Assembly: GCA_964600365.1 (NCBI GenBank)
Contig: CAZRJG010000017.1
Span: 1 to 44,203, forward strand
Reading direction: 5' to 3'
Source of the DNA: GCA-020352575 sp964600365
Lineage (GTDB): Bacteria; Actinomycetota; Acidimicrobiia; Spongiisociales; JAENVV01
Length of the DNA stretch: 44,203 nucleotides
This document shows, one piece after another, positions 7,931 to 15,364 of this stretch (position 1 is the stretch's first letter; each line of letters begins with the position of its first letter). Made by a program: the position numbers and the translations under genes. The notes beneath the pieces were generated by a model, which saw only the letters and a program-made list of their open reading frames with translations, did not search any database and was not told the DNA's origin.

Positions 7931-8244
7931 GGTTCGAGGGCCCGATAGAACCCCTCGAGTTGCTCGTCGCCCTCGCCGGCGATCGGCCGGCCCTTGGCGC
8001 GTTGGGTCCGCCGGGGGGCGGGATCACCAGCCAGCGCCTCGGCGAGCGCCTCATATCCCTGTTCCATCGCCCTCCTCGTGATCGTCTCGGCTCCGATCGC
8101 CGCAAGCAGCGAGATGCATCCCGACTCGCTCGTAGGGACGCTGCGGCCGCTCACTGCAGCGGCCACCGCGCGGAGGTCGTCACGATGCGTGAGGTCGTGC
8201 GCGGTTGCAAGGGCCTTGTCATCGAGGGTGATCGTCTTCCTCAT
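7927..8244 (-). CDS. Probable antitoxin with ribbon-helix-helix-like N-terminus
   Basis: A protein of 105 residues placed directly upstream of the MazF-type toxin. Its start, MRKTITLDDKALATAHDL, has the alternating strand-then-helix pattern of VapB/RHH-type DNA-binding antitoxins. The tail is rich in charged residues and ends EGDEQLEGFYRALEP, which could be the part that occupies the toxin. The ATG at 8244 was chosen because it begins this motif and lies seven bases after a TACTCT. The frame is open upstream, but that would read through the promoter and palindrome. The middle of the protein, including SGCISLLAAIGAETITRRAMEQG, is not recognised. The role is inferred from position and N-terminus. 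Confidence 0.7.
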   Translation of the reverse strand: MRKTITLDDKALATAHDLTHRDDLRAVAAAVSGRSVPTSESGCISLLAAIGAETITRRAMEQGYEALAEALAGDPAPRRTQRAKGRPIAGEGDEQLEGFYRALEP

Positions 8245-8293
8245 GCGATGCAGAGTAGTGCATCGCATGAATGCATCTCCCATCTGCATCGCA
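8241..8293. promoter_or_regulatory. Palindromic operator and -10 of the toxin-antitoxin operon
   Basis: A perfect inverted repeat has 12-base arms, TCATGCGATGCA at 8241-8252 and TGCATCGCATGA at 8259-8270, around a six-base spacer. A third copy of the half-site TGCATCGCA lies at 8285-8293, in direct orientation 26 bases beyond the second. The minus-strand -10 TACTCT (8252-8257) sits at the centre, and the antitoxin start codon (8242-8244) lies inside one arm. Binding by the antitoxin or toxin-antitoxin complex here would block both transcription and the start site. Autoregulation is the normal mode for such operons; the binding itself is inferred. Confidence 0.65.
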
Positions 8294-8334
8294 CGGGACC
8301 CTTCCCTCCCCACGAGAGATTGGGTACCTTTGTG

Positions 8335-8595
8335 ATGGGTAACGATGGAGAACGGAGGACTGTGAGTCAGGAAGCGCCTCGCCGCAACATCACCGACTTC
8401 CCGCCGATCATGGACACGGCCATGGTCGCCGAGTTCCTAGGACTCAACGTTCAGATCGTCCGCAAGTACGCGCGGGACGGGGTCATCCCCGCCTACCGCC
8501 CACAGGGCACCCGACCACTCCACTTCTTCCGCGACGAGATCGTGGAGTGGCTCCGGTCGAGCCCGGTCACTCCGGAGGATGTGACCGCGGAGTAG
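8335..8595 (+). CDS. Small MerR/excisionase-like helix-turn-helix protein
   Basis: An 86-residue product whose core, DTAMVAEFLGLNVQIVRKYARDGVIPAYRP...HFFRDEIVEWL, is the compact winged helix-turn-helix found in excisionase-family and MerR-type DNA-binding domains. Nothing else is attached, so it is probably a small regulator or DNA-architecture protein. The start is uncertain: ATG at 8335, or GTG at 8362, which has a GGAGG only three bases before it. The gene is divergent from the toxin-antitoxin operon and shares its 90-base control region. Its 3' end overlaps the convergent coiled-coil gene by 29 bases. No integrase or phage gene is nearby, so an excisionase role is unlikely. Confidence 0.75.
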   Translation: MGNDGERRTVSQEAPRRNITDFPPIMDTAMVAEFLGLNVQIVRKYARDGVIPAYRPQGTRPLHFFRDEIVEWLRSSPVTPEDVTAE

Positions 8596-9073
8596 GTCGG
8601 GTCACGAACCCGATCCTGGCCAAGGAGAGGTACCACTCGCCGGTGCCCCGGTCCACGACGACATGGTCCACCGCCACCGTCCCGATGGTCCCCGGATGTG
8701 ACGCCGTATCGGTCACGACGACGACCGGCTCGCCACTCATCTCGAACTCGAGCAGGCGCGCCCGGAACGACTCCGACCCACCTCTGGGTGTGGATCCGCC
8801 GCGAGTGGCTTCCTCGACGAGGCCCACTGAGATCGGTCCGCGGAGATGGAGCGTCGCCTCCCGCTCCGACGCGTCAACGATCGCGATGTCGCCGGCGGCG
8901 TGGACCACCGACCCGACCACGGCGTTCGCCCCGCACTCGGCGCGTACGCGATCGCCCCGTGCCGCGAGGTCGGCGAGCGCGTCTGCGAGCGTGCGCGCCC
9001 GAAGGCGCGCCGTCTCGGCATCTCGTTCGAGCTCCGCGGCCTCCCGTCGGAACTCGGCGTCGAATGGATCCAT
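8567..9073 (-). CDS. Hypothetical protein with N-terminal coiled coil
   Basis: This 168-residue protein is not recognised. Residues ~5-48 are rich in Glu, Arg, Ala and Leu in heptad-like order and probably form a coiled coil. The rest looks beta-rich (VVGSVVHAAGDIAIVDA, EATLHLRGPISVGLVEEA, EPVVVVTDTA, TGEWYLSLARIGFVTR). The start ATG at 9073 places the coiled coil at the N-terminus; longer upstream reading is Arg/Ser-rich shadow sequence. No signal peptide or membrane segment is seen. The gene is divergent from the Tad pilus operon, 96 bases away, so it could be regulated with it, but no function is implied by the sequence. Confidence 0.65.
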   Translation of the reverse strand: MDPFDAEFRREAAELERDAETARLRARTLADALADLAARGDRVRAECGANAVVGSVVHAAGDIAIVDASEREATLHLRGPISVGLVEEATRGGSTPRGGSESFRARLLEFEMSGEPVVVVTDTASHPGTIGTVAVDHVVVDRGTGEWYLSLARIGFVTRPTPRSHPPE

Positions 9074-9129
9074 CCCGCTCACCGGATCGAACCTACTCGG
9101 AACCGGTGGCGCGGCCACGCCGAGTGGTC

Positions 9130-9135
9130 TATCGT
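9130..9135 (+). promoter_or_regulatory. Candidate -10 (TATCGT) of the Tad pilus operon
   Basis: TATCGT lies 34 bases before the cpaB ATG, in the divergent gap shared with the coiled-coil gene. Unlike many starts here, this one would leave an untranslated leader of about 27 bases carrying AGGGAAG just before the ATG. No good -35 element is visible. Confidence 0.35.
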
Positions 9136-9169
9136 CGCCGTGAGGGGACAAGGGAAAGTCAGGGAAGCC

Positions 9170-9829
9170 ATGACCACAGCCAGGGTGGCTCGGGCGCAGG
9201 GTGCCCGACGCCGTGTTCGTATCTCGTCGTTGCACGTCGCCACCATCGCCGTAGGCGCGGTCGCTGCAGTGCTCAACTTCCTCTTCCTTACCTCGGGGGG
9301 AGAAGCGTCCCAGGTTGCGGTGTTGGCCGTCGACATCCCCGCCGGATCCGTCATCGAGGCGGATCACCTCTCCTTCAGGCCCGTGGAGGTCGCTGCTGCT
9401 CAACTCGACCGCCTCTTCGTCGAGGAGTCGGCATCGCTGGCGGTCGGACAGGTGGCTGCCCTCGACCTCAAGGAGGGCGAGTTGCTGGCGGCCGGAACGC
9501 TCCGTCCGCCAGCCGCACCGTCCGCGCTCCGAGCCTTCTCCATCGCGATCCCACCCGAGCGAGCCGTTGCAGGAGCACTCTCCCCGGGTGACCGGATCGA
9601 CGTCCTCGTGGCAGACGCAGGCGAGGCGACATGGCTCGCTGCTGACCTCGAGGTCCTCTCGGTGGTTGGCGGCGAAGGGGGCATCGGATTGAGCTCCTTT
9701 TCGATCACGGTCGCCGCCGATGCCCCCACCATCGCTCGCATCGCAGCAGCGCTCGATGTCGGCGAAGTCTCCGTTGTGCGGGCCACCGGTGCGGCGCCGC
9801 TCGAACTCGGGGAGCCCGAGGATGGCTGA
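9170..9829 (+). CDS. CpaB/RcpC-like SAF-domain pilus assembly protein
   Basis: First gene of the Tad operon; 219 residues. A short basic N-terminus (ARRRVRISS) is followed by one membrane segment at ~23-40 (VATIAVGAVAAVLNFLFL). A SAF domain follows, with VLAVDIPAGSVIEADHLSFRPVEV and the next segment AALDLKEGELLAAGTLR. The RcpC/CpaB-like half has AFSIAIPPERAVAGALSPGDRIDVLVAD. In diderm bacteria CpaB works with the outer-membrane secretin; here no secretin gene is present, so a role in the cell wall is inferred. The ATG at 9170 has AGGGAAG close upstream. It overlaps the next gene by eight bases. Confidence 0.82.
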   Translation: MTTARVARAQGARRRVRISSLHVATIAVGAVAAVLNFLFLTSGGEASQVAVLAVDIPAGSVIEADHLSFRPVEVAAAQLDRLFVEESASLAVGQVAALDLKEGELLAAGTLRPPAAPSALRAFSIAIPPERAVAGALSPGDRIDVLVADAGEATWLAADLEVLSVVGGEGGIGLSSFSITVAADAPTIARIAAALDVGEVSVVRATGAAPLELGEPEDG

Positions 9830-10946
9830 GCTCGCCCTTGCACTCGCTGTCTCGGCCCGTCCCTGGGCCGATCGCCTCCATCGGCACACCATGGACCACG
9901 GCGGTGCGCGCGTGCGGGTTCGTATCCTCGACGGCCGACAGGCCACCGACCAGGACTACGACGTCCTCTTCGTGGACGACACCACCTCGTTCCTCGACTC
10001 CCGTCTCGTGCAGGAACTGCGTGCGCAGGGGAAGGGGGTGATCGGCGTTGCCGACGGCCCGCAGATGGAGGAAGCCCAGGAGTGGCTCGGGCGCCTCGGC
10101 ATCGAGGTCGTGCTTCCCGCCGCTGCACCGGCGAGGCTCTTCCTCGAAGCAGCCGCGGACGCCCGTCGCTCGGTCCCGGCGGTCGTGGAGCAGGGACCCG
10201 CTCGCGCCACTGCAGAGCCGGCGAACCTGCTCGTCTCGGTGATGGGGTGCTCCGGGGGCGTAGGCGCAACCGAGGTTGCCATCGGCTCGGCCCGGGCGTG
10301 GCCGGGTGAGGTGGTCCTGGCAGATCTCGACCTCGCCTCGCCGTCGCTCGCCCAACGGCTCGGCCTCGCGCTCCTCCCGAACCTCCGGTCGGCCCTCCAT
10401 GCGCGGAGGAAGGTGGTCGACCTCCTCGAAGCAGAGCTGCACGGGTACTCCGACGGGGTGCGTGTGCTCCCGGGGCTGCCGTCTTCGGTGGGCGACCGGC
10501 TCCATTCGCACGAGCTGACGGGCCTCGTCCGCGACCTCCGTGGGTTCGGCGACGTGGTGGTGAATCTGCCGGCGGGGATGCCAGACCCGGAGGGCCCCCA
10601 CGACGCGCCCATGCGCACCGCTGCTGCGGTCCTCGAGGAGTCCGACCTCGCCACAGTGGTCACGGTCGCCACGCCCATCGGCATCCGGCGCATGTTCGAG
10701 TGGGCGTTCCTCGCAGCGACCTGTGGCATCGACCATCCGACCGTGGTGATCAACCATGCGCCTCGATCGGCCTACGCCAAGGCGGAGATACGCGCCGAGG
10801 TCGAGCGGGTGCTCGAGCCTTCCTCGGTCCAGTTCCTCCCCGCCGACGACCGCGTACGTCGAGCCGCATGGGATGGGACCGTCGTCCGGCGAGGGCCATT
10901 CGTGCGGGCCCTGGGCCGAGCGGTGGGCGAGTGGACCTCGCGGTGA
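9822..10946 (+). CDS. CpaE/TadZ-like pilus localisation ATPase
   Basis: A 374-residue protein. Residues ~1-115 resemble an atypical receiver domain (YDVLFVDDTTSFLDS, GVIGVADG). Residues ~135-374 form a MinD/ParA-like domain. The nucleotide loop is MGCSGGVGAT at 141-150 and lacks the usual lysine before the Gly-Thr, as is common in TadZ/CpaE proteins. ADLDLASPS (167-175) is the next motif of the fold. In Tad systems this protein places the pilus machine at the pole or membrane. The ATG at 9822 gives an eight-base overlap with cpaB and is the first start that yields this domain order. Confidence 0.82.
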   Translation: MAELALALAVSARPWADRLHRHTMDHGGARVRVRILDGRQATDQDYDVLFVDDTTSFLDSRLVQELRAQGKGVIGVADGPQMEEAQEWLGRLGIEVVLPAAAPARLFLEAAADARRSVPAVVEQGPARATAEPANLLVSVMGCSGGVGATEVAIGSARAWPGEVVLADLDLASPSLAQRLGLALLPNLRSALHARRKVVDLLEAELHGYSDGVRVLPGLPSSVGDRLHSHELTGLVRDLRGFGDVVVNLPAGMPDPEGPHDAPMRTAAAVLEESDLATVVTVATPIGIRRMFEWAFLAATCGIDHPTVVINHAPRSAYAKAEIRAEVERVLEPSSVQFLPADDRVRRAAWDGTVVRRGPFVRALGRAVGEWTSR

Positions 10947-12193
10947 GCGCCTACGACGACATCAGACTGGGTTGCCTGGGCCTCATCGAGGATCGGTCAG
11001 TAGATCCCCGACGCGATGTGTCGGGCGTGGAGGCAATCGTCACCGAGGTCGTCGACGGGTATCAGGCGAGGGCGCACCTCGGAGAGGCGATCCCGCTCCG
11101 GGATCCGGTCGAGATGTCCGAGCGCGTCCTCCAATCCATCCTCGAGTTCGGCCCGCTCACCGAGCTCCTCGCTCGTTCGGATGTCGAAGAGGTCTTCATC
11201 GAGGGAGCACAGGTCCGTTATCTCGACGGGACCGGGATGCTCCGCTCGCTGGGCGTGCCCACGTCTGCTGCGGAGACCCGCCACGTCGTGGATCGACTCC
11301 TCGCCGAGTCGGACCGTCGCCTCGACGCGTCCACCCCCATCGTCCAGGCGCGCGTGCTCGGAGGCTCGGCGCGCCTCACTGCCGTGGCGCCACCCGTTGC
11401 CGAGACGCTCTCGGCGACGATTCGTCGGTATGCCCTTCGTCGCCAACGTCTCGACCGGCTCGTGGAACTCGGGTCGCTGAGCGCCCAGGCGGCTGAGTTC
11501 CTCGGGATGGTCATGCGCAGCGACGCCTCCATCGTCGTGAGCGGGCAGCCGGGAGCCGGCAAGACGTCCCTCCTCAGTGCGCTCATCGATGCGATTCCCC
11601 CGTCGCACTGCGTCCGCTGCTGCGAGGAGGTGCGAGAGCTCTCCGTGCCGCTCGTCCATGGCTCCTACTACGAGACCCGCCCAGCCTCTCTGGACGGGTC
11701 CGGCGAGATCGACCTCCGCATGCTCGTGAAGTCGGTCCTGGCCATGCGCCCCGATCGCATCGTCGTGGGCGAGGTGAGGGGAGCTGAGGCGTTCGAGTTG
11801 ACGCGGGCGGTGAACGCTGGGTGCGGGTTCGCCTGCACGGTGCATGCCAACTCGGCCCGTGACGCCCTCAACGCCCTCGTGAACGCCGCCCTCATGGCGG
11901 GGGAGAACGTGACCGAGGACGTCGTACGGAGGGTGTTCGCCTCTTCCCTCGACTTCGTGGTGCATCTCAGCCGGTCGTCGAGTCCCGGGGGCGGAATCGT
12001 CCGTCGCGTAGAGGAGATCCTCGCCGTGCTCCCAACCGTTGGCGATGGCTTCACCACTGAGCCTGTGTTCGCCCGGGCGAGTGGCGGGGAACTGGCGTGG
12101 ACCGGTGCCGTGCCCAGTGCAGACGTTTTGGAACGGCTGGACCGACCCGACTCCCCCGGCCGCGCCGTCTCCGTGCTGCGGGGTGCTGCCTGA
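10943..12193 (+). CDS. cpaF: CpaF/TadA-type pilus assembly ATPase
   Basis: The motor ATPase of the Tad system, 416 residues, of the type II/IV secretion ATPase family. An N-terminal domain (~1-160) precedes the catalytic part. The Walker A loop is GQPGAGKT at 201-208, the Asp-box region lies at CEEVRELSVPLVH, Walker B is RPDRIVVGEVRG at 269-280, and the His box centres on TVHANS with His301. It powers pilin polymerisation at the inner face of the membrane. The GTG at 10943 was chosen for its GTGA overlap with the cpaE stop; GTG at 10931 is a close alternative. The stop shares one base with the tadB start (TGATG). Confidence 0.93.
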   Translation: MSAYDDIRLGCLGLIEDRSVDPRRDVSGVEAIVTEVVDGYQARAHLGEAIPLRDPVEMSERVLQSILEFGPLTELLARSDVEEVFIEGAQVRYLDGTGMLRSLGVPTSAAETRHVVDRLLAESDRRLDASTPIVQARVLGGSARLTAVAPPVAETLSATIRRYALRRQRLDRLVELGSLSAQAAEFLGMVMRSDASIVVSGQPGAGKTSLLSALIDAIPPSHCVRCCEEVRELSVPLVHGSYYETRPASLDGSGEIDLRMLVKSVLAMRPDRIVVGEVRGAEAFELTRAVNAGCGFACTVHANSARDALNALVNAALMAGENVTEDVVRRVFASSLDFVVHLSRSSSPGGGIVRRVEEILAVLPTVGDGFTTEPVFARASGGELAWTGAVPSADVLERLDRPDSPGRAVSVLRGAA

Positions 12194-13044
12194 TGGAGGC
12201 ACTCGCCGCGGTGGCCTCGGGTGTCTTCGTCGCCGTCTCCTTCGCCCGATGGCGTCCGTCCGTCGGTCGGAGCAGCACGCGCGACGAATCCCGGTCGATG
12301 GAGGCCTGGCTGCAACGCGCCCGTATCCCCCTCGCCCCGTGGCAGTTCGTCCTCGTGGTGGCTGCCTGCGGCGGGTCGGTCTTCGTGCTCGTCTTCGCCG
12401 TCACCGGCCTTCCCGTGCTCGCGACGGGACCGGGTCTCGCTGGCGGGCTCCTCCCCGTCCTCTTCCACGACCGGCGTCGTCGTGCCCTCGAACGTGGGGC
12501 GATCCAGGCGTGGCCGGACGGCCTTCGGGACGTGCTCGCCTCCGTCCAGTCGGGGATGTCGCTCCCACGGGCCGTCGAGCGACTCGCCACCAATGGTCCG
12601 GACGCGCTGCGCGAGGCGTTCACGCCCTACCCGGCACTTGCGACGGCCCTCGGGTTCGAAGCCGCGCTCGAGCACGTCCGTGATCGGCTTGCCGATCCCA
12701 TCTCCGATCGAGTCATCGAGGTCCTGCGCGTCGGTCACGCCCGTGGCGGTTCGGCGCTCCCGGCCATCCTCTCCGACCTCGCCGAGGCGACCACCGAGGA
12801 CCTGTGGGCTGCCGAGCAGCTTCGATCGGAGGTACTCGAGCAGAAGATCAACGCCAGAGCGGTGTTCGTGCTGCCATGGCTGGTGCTCGTCTTCCTCACT
12901 GCGTCGCCCGGGGACTTCCGTGACTTCTACTCATCCGGTGGAGGCGTTCTCGTCATGGCAATCGGCGCCCTCGTCTCCGGAGCGGGGGTCGTGATCGCCG
13001 AGCGCCTCGGCCGAGACGAGGTCGAGGAGCGGGTCCTCACATGA
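12193..13044 (+). CDS. tadB: TadB pilus platform protein
   Basis: This 283-residue protein belongs to the type II secretion F family. A membrane segment near the start and one at ~58-85 precede the cytoplasmic domain with WPDGLRDVLASVQSGMSLPRAVERLA, the T2SF signature region. Two further hydrophobic segments close the protein (FVLPWLVLVFLTA and VLVMAIGALVSGAGVVIA). With TadC it forms the membrane platform on which the CpaF ATPase acts. The start codon overlaps the cpaF stop by one base and the stop overlaps tadC as ATGA, so translation of the three is probably coupled. Confidence 0.88.
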   Translation: MEALAAVASGVFVAVSFARWRPSVGRSSTRDESRSMEAWLQRARIPLAPWQFVLVVAACGGSVFVLVFAVTGLPVLATGPGLAGGLLPVLFHDRRRRALERGAIQAWPDGLRDVLASVQSGMSLPRAVERLATNGPDALREAFTPYPALATALGFEAALEHVRDRLADPISDRVIEVLRVGHARGGSALPAILSDLAEATTEDLWAAEQLRSEVLEQKINARAVFVLPWLVLVFLTASPGDFRDFYSSGGGVLVMAIGALVSGAGVVIAERLGRDEVEERVLT

Positions 13045-13973
13045 TGGAGACCGGGCGCGCAGTCGTCGTAGCGCTCCTCTCGGGCGCGGGATCCATGTTG
13101 CTTGCATGGCTGGTCCTCCGTCCTCCTCGTCGGTTGGCTGGACGACTTCGGCCGTACATCCCCGGGGCTCTCGCGCCTGCCCTGTTGCCTGCCGAGCAGG
13201 GGATCGGGCGAGGGCTCAGCGCTGTGCTCCGACCCATGGTCACCGGACTCGGCTCGGCCTTGGCGGTCCTCGTCGATGCCGAACCAGAGGAGCGAACCAG
13301 GGAGCGACTCGCCCACGCCGGAGAGCTCGGTCGGCGAGGCGAGCCACTCACCGTCTTCGAGTACCGATCGCGCCAACTCACCTCGACGGCTGTCGGTGCC
13401 GTTGCGGGGTGGGCGCTCGGCTCGCTCCTCCTCGACGGTGGTGGTTGGGCTGGCCTAGCAGCGCTCGGTGCAGTGATCGGTGCGACGCGCCTACGCGGCC
13501 GCGTGGACCGCGCCATCGAGGAACGACGCAACCGGATGCGCATCGAGATCTACACCGTGAACCAGATGCTGGCCCTCCGGATCCGCTCCGGCGCCGGCGT
13601 GCTCCAAGCGATCGAGGAGTACGTGGTTCGCGCGACCGGCGAGGTGTCGTCGGAGTTGGCTGAGGGCCTCCGCCTGGCCCGGGCTGGTCGTCCTCTCGGT
13701 GATGCGCTCGGCGGTCTCGCAGAACGGACGCCTGAACCGTTCTGTGCGAGGACCTACCGATCGCTCGCCCTCGCCGGTGAGCGGGGCGCCGATCTTGCTC
13801 TCGTCCTCCTCGACCTCGCCGAGGAGGTTCGTCGGGATCGACGTGAGACATTGCGTCGGCGCGCCGTGAAGCGGAGAGCCGCGATGTTGATCCCCACGAT
13901 CGGACTCATGGCCCCCGTCCTCCTCCTGTTCATCGCAGCACCGCTCCCGCGCATTGTGCTCGGGAGTCTCTGA
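13041..13973 (+). CDS. tadC: TadC pilus platform protein
   Basis: The second T2SF-type platform protein, 310 residues. An N-terminal membrane segment (VVVALLSGAGSMLLAWLVL), a central pair of hydrophobic stretches and the T2SF domain IEIYTVNQMLALRIRSGAGVLQAIEEYV are visible. The helix-rich part RTYRSLALAGERGADLALVLLDLAEEVRRDRRETLRRRAVKRRA follows, and a last membrane segment ends the protein. The order tadB-tadC matches Tad loci generally. The ATG at 13041 overlaps the tadB stop (ATGA). It is followed after 18 bases by the pilin gene, which has its own ribosome binding site. Confidence 0.87.
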   Translation: MMETGRAVVVALLSGAGSMLLAWLVLRPPRRLAGRLRPYIPGALAPALLPAEQGIGRGLSAVLRPMVTGLGSALAVLVDAEPEERTRERLAHAGELGRRGEPLTVFEYRSRQLTSTAVGAVAGWALGSLLLDGGGWAGLAALGAVIGATRLRGRVDRAIEERRNRMRIEIYTVNQMLALRIRSGAGVLQAIEEYVVRATGEVSSELAEGLRLARAGRPLGDALGGLAERTPEPFCARTYRSLALAGERGADLALVLLDLAEEVRRDRRETLRRRAVKRRAAMLIPTIGLMAPVLLLFIAAPLPRIVLGSL

Positions 13974-13991
13974 CCAACGGAAAGGAATCAC

Positions 13992-14159
13992 ATGCACCAC
14001 ACCCTGCAACGACTCGTCCACGACGACCGTGGGCTCTCCACCGCGGAGCTGCTCGGCAACGCAGCCCTCGCCATCGCCGCCCTCGTGGCGATTTGGGCGG
14101 TGCTGCAGCAACTCGGCATCGATGTCGTCTCCTGGATCCGCGGCGAGGTGCTCGGCTGA
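13992..14159 (+). CDS. flp: Flp-type major pilin
   Basis: A 55-residue prepilin. The leader MHHTLQRLVHDDRG is followed by LSTAELLGNAALAIAALVAIWAVL, the G^xxxxE arrangement recognised by type IV prepilin peptidases, with Glu at +5 of the mature chain. The hydrophobic helix would form the fibre core. The mature protein is only about 41 residues, typical of Flp pilins. AAAGGA stands a few bases before the ATG at 13992. This is the one clear non-overlapping start in the downstream part of the operon, which suits a subunit needed in large amounts. The prepilin peptidase gene is not in this window. Confidence 0.87.
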   Translation: MHHTLQRLVHDDRGLSTAELLGNAALAIAALVAIWAVLQQLGIDVVSWIRGEVLG

Positions 14160-14527
14160 TCCGGGACGACGACGGCCTCACGTCGGTCCAGTTCGTGCTG
14201 GCGGTGGCGCTCTCGATGGCGCTGACCGTGGGACTGCTGGACATCGCGGCCACCCAGTACGGGGTCGGAGTCGTCCGCGCCGCCCTCGAGGAGGGTGCCC
14301 GCGCCGGAACACGGGTCGGATCCGGCCCCGACGAGTGTGAGACAGCAGCGCAGGCATGGTTGCGGGACACCTTCGGGGGAACGAGGGGTTCGACGGTCGA
14401 GGTGACCTGTTCGTCCACGCCGACGGAAGTGCGGGCCTCGGCGACGATGCGGTGGGACGCGTGGCTCCCCGGGGTCCCGGCATGGGAGCTCGCGGTCGCG
14501 ACGGTGCGATCGCGGGCGCCGACGTGA
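14156..14527 (+). CDS. tadE: TadE-like minor pilin, probable CTG start
   Basis: A protein of 123 residues beginning, after a short charged leader (IRDDDG), with LTSVQFVLAVALSMALTVGLLDIAATQYG, a class III signal and hydrophobic helix in which Gln replaces the usual Glu at +5. The remainder fits a TadE-like extracellular domain with two Cys. No ATG, GTG or TTG near the leader is in frame. CTG at 14156 overlaps the flp stop as CTGA, the same geometry as the GTGA and ATGA overlaps up and down the operon, so CTG is proposed as the start. A TTG at 14093 would instead add a 21-residue basic extension inside flp. Confidence 0.75.
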   Translation: MIRDDDGLTSVQFVLAVALSMALTVGLLDIAATQYGVGVVRAALEEGARAGTRVGSGPDECETAAQAWLRDTFGGTRGSTVEVTCSSTPTEVRASATMRWDAWLPGVPAWELAVATVRSRAPT

Positions 14528-14940
14528 GCGATCGGGGAAGTGCGCCGGTCGAGCTCGCCGCCGGATTCGGGCTGCTCGTCCTCCCGATCGCGATCGCAGT
14601 GCTCTTGGCTCCCGGGTGGCTCGCCGGACGGGACGCCGCACGCACGGCAGCGCAGTCGGCTGCCTCGGTCATCGCCACCGGGGTCAACGGCCCGACGGGT
14701 GAGTCGTCGGCCCGAGCCGTGGCCGAGCAGATCGTCCGCACTCGGTCGGTCACGCTCGAGTCGGTGGAGCTGTGCCCTCCGCGGGGGAGCTGCCTTCCCC
14801 TCCAGCGTGGAGCCGTCGTCGAAGTCGTGGTCCGGGTGCGTGCAGAAGCCGTTCATCTCCCGGGGCTCGTCTCGTTCGGAGCGGTCGTCGTGGAGGAGTC
14901 GGCACGCGCGTCCATCGATCCGTATCGGAGCCTCCCGTGA
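14524..14940 (+). CDS. TadF/TadE-like minor pilin
   Basis: A 138-residue product with a very short leader, MSDRG, then SAPVELAAGFGLLVLPIAIAVLLAPGWLAG, giving Glu at +5 after the predicted cleavage. The following region (RDAARTAAQSAASVIATG) continues the helix as in TadE/TadF pseudopilins. A Cys pair in ELCPPRGSCLPL may form a disulfide. The GTG at 14524 overlaps the previous stop as GTGA. Minor pilins of this class are thought to help start or regulate the pilus fibre. Confidence 0.78.
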   Translation: MSDRGSAPVELAAGFGLLVLPIAIAVLLAPGWLAGRDAARTAAQSAASVIATGVNGPTGESSARAVAEQIVRTRSVTLESVELCPPRGSCLPLQRGAVVEVVVRVRAEAVHLPGLVSFGAVVVEESARASIDPYRSLP

Positions 14941-15344
14941 GCGATGACCGCGGCTCGGTGACCATCTGGATGCTCGGGCTCGTCCTCGTGATGCTCGGCA
15001 TCGGAGGTCTCGTCCTCGACCTGTGGCGAGTGCTCGATGCGAAGCACAGAGCGGAACTCCTTGCCGACGCCTCTGCCGTTGCCGGGGCTGCCATGCTCGA
15101 CGATGTGCGGTACCGGCTCGACGGGGCCGTCGTCCTCGACGAGGAGTTGGCCCGCACGCGGGCGCGTGCGCTCCTCGCCACCGAGTCATGGGTGGATGGG
15201 AGTCGGATCGTGACGTCGCCCGACGCCATCGAAGTGATCGTCGAGGACCGAGTCGAACTGTCCCTGCTCCAACTCCTGCTGCCGTCCGAGGAGGCCGTCG
15301 TGGTGCGAGGCCGCGCCCTGGGGAGCCCGGTGCTTCGCCCGTGA
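14937..15344 (+). CDS. TadG-like Tad-domain protein (short)
   Basis: A protein of 135 residues that opens with SDDRGSVTIWMLGLVLVMLGIGGLVLDLWRVLDAKHRAELLADASAVAGAAML, split here only by its motifs: a hydrophobic helix, an Asp just after it, and the AD.SA..GAA stretch of the Tad domain. Full TadG proteins carry a long von Willebrand-like domain after this; here only about 80 residues follow, as in short actinobacterial versions. The GTG at 14937 overlaps the previous stop as GTGA. It closes the pilus operon; the amidohydrolase after it has its own -10. Confidence 0.75.
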   Translation: MSDDRGSVTIWMLGLVLVMLGIGGLVLDLWRVLDAKHRAELLADASAVAGAAMLDDVRYRLDGAVVLDEELARTRARALLATESWVDGSRIVTSPDAIEVIVEDRVELSLLQLLLPSEEAVVVRGRALGSPVLRP

Positions 15345-15352
15345 CGGCTTGG

Positions 15353-15358
15353 TAGCGT
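15353..15358 (+). promoter_or_regulatory. -10 hexamer TAGCGT of the amidohydrolase gene, leaderless spacing
   Basis: TAGCGT ends six bases before the ATG at 15365 and begins nine bases after the last pilus gene stops. No Shine-Dalgarno sequence is present. Confidence 0.5.
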
Positions 15359-15364
15359 CGTCTG

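Noticed and set aside
8335..8595. Helix-turn-helix protein as an excisionase of an integrated element
   Set aside because: No integrase, attachment repeat or phage gene is nearby, and the flanking genes are ordinary chromosomal ones.
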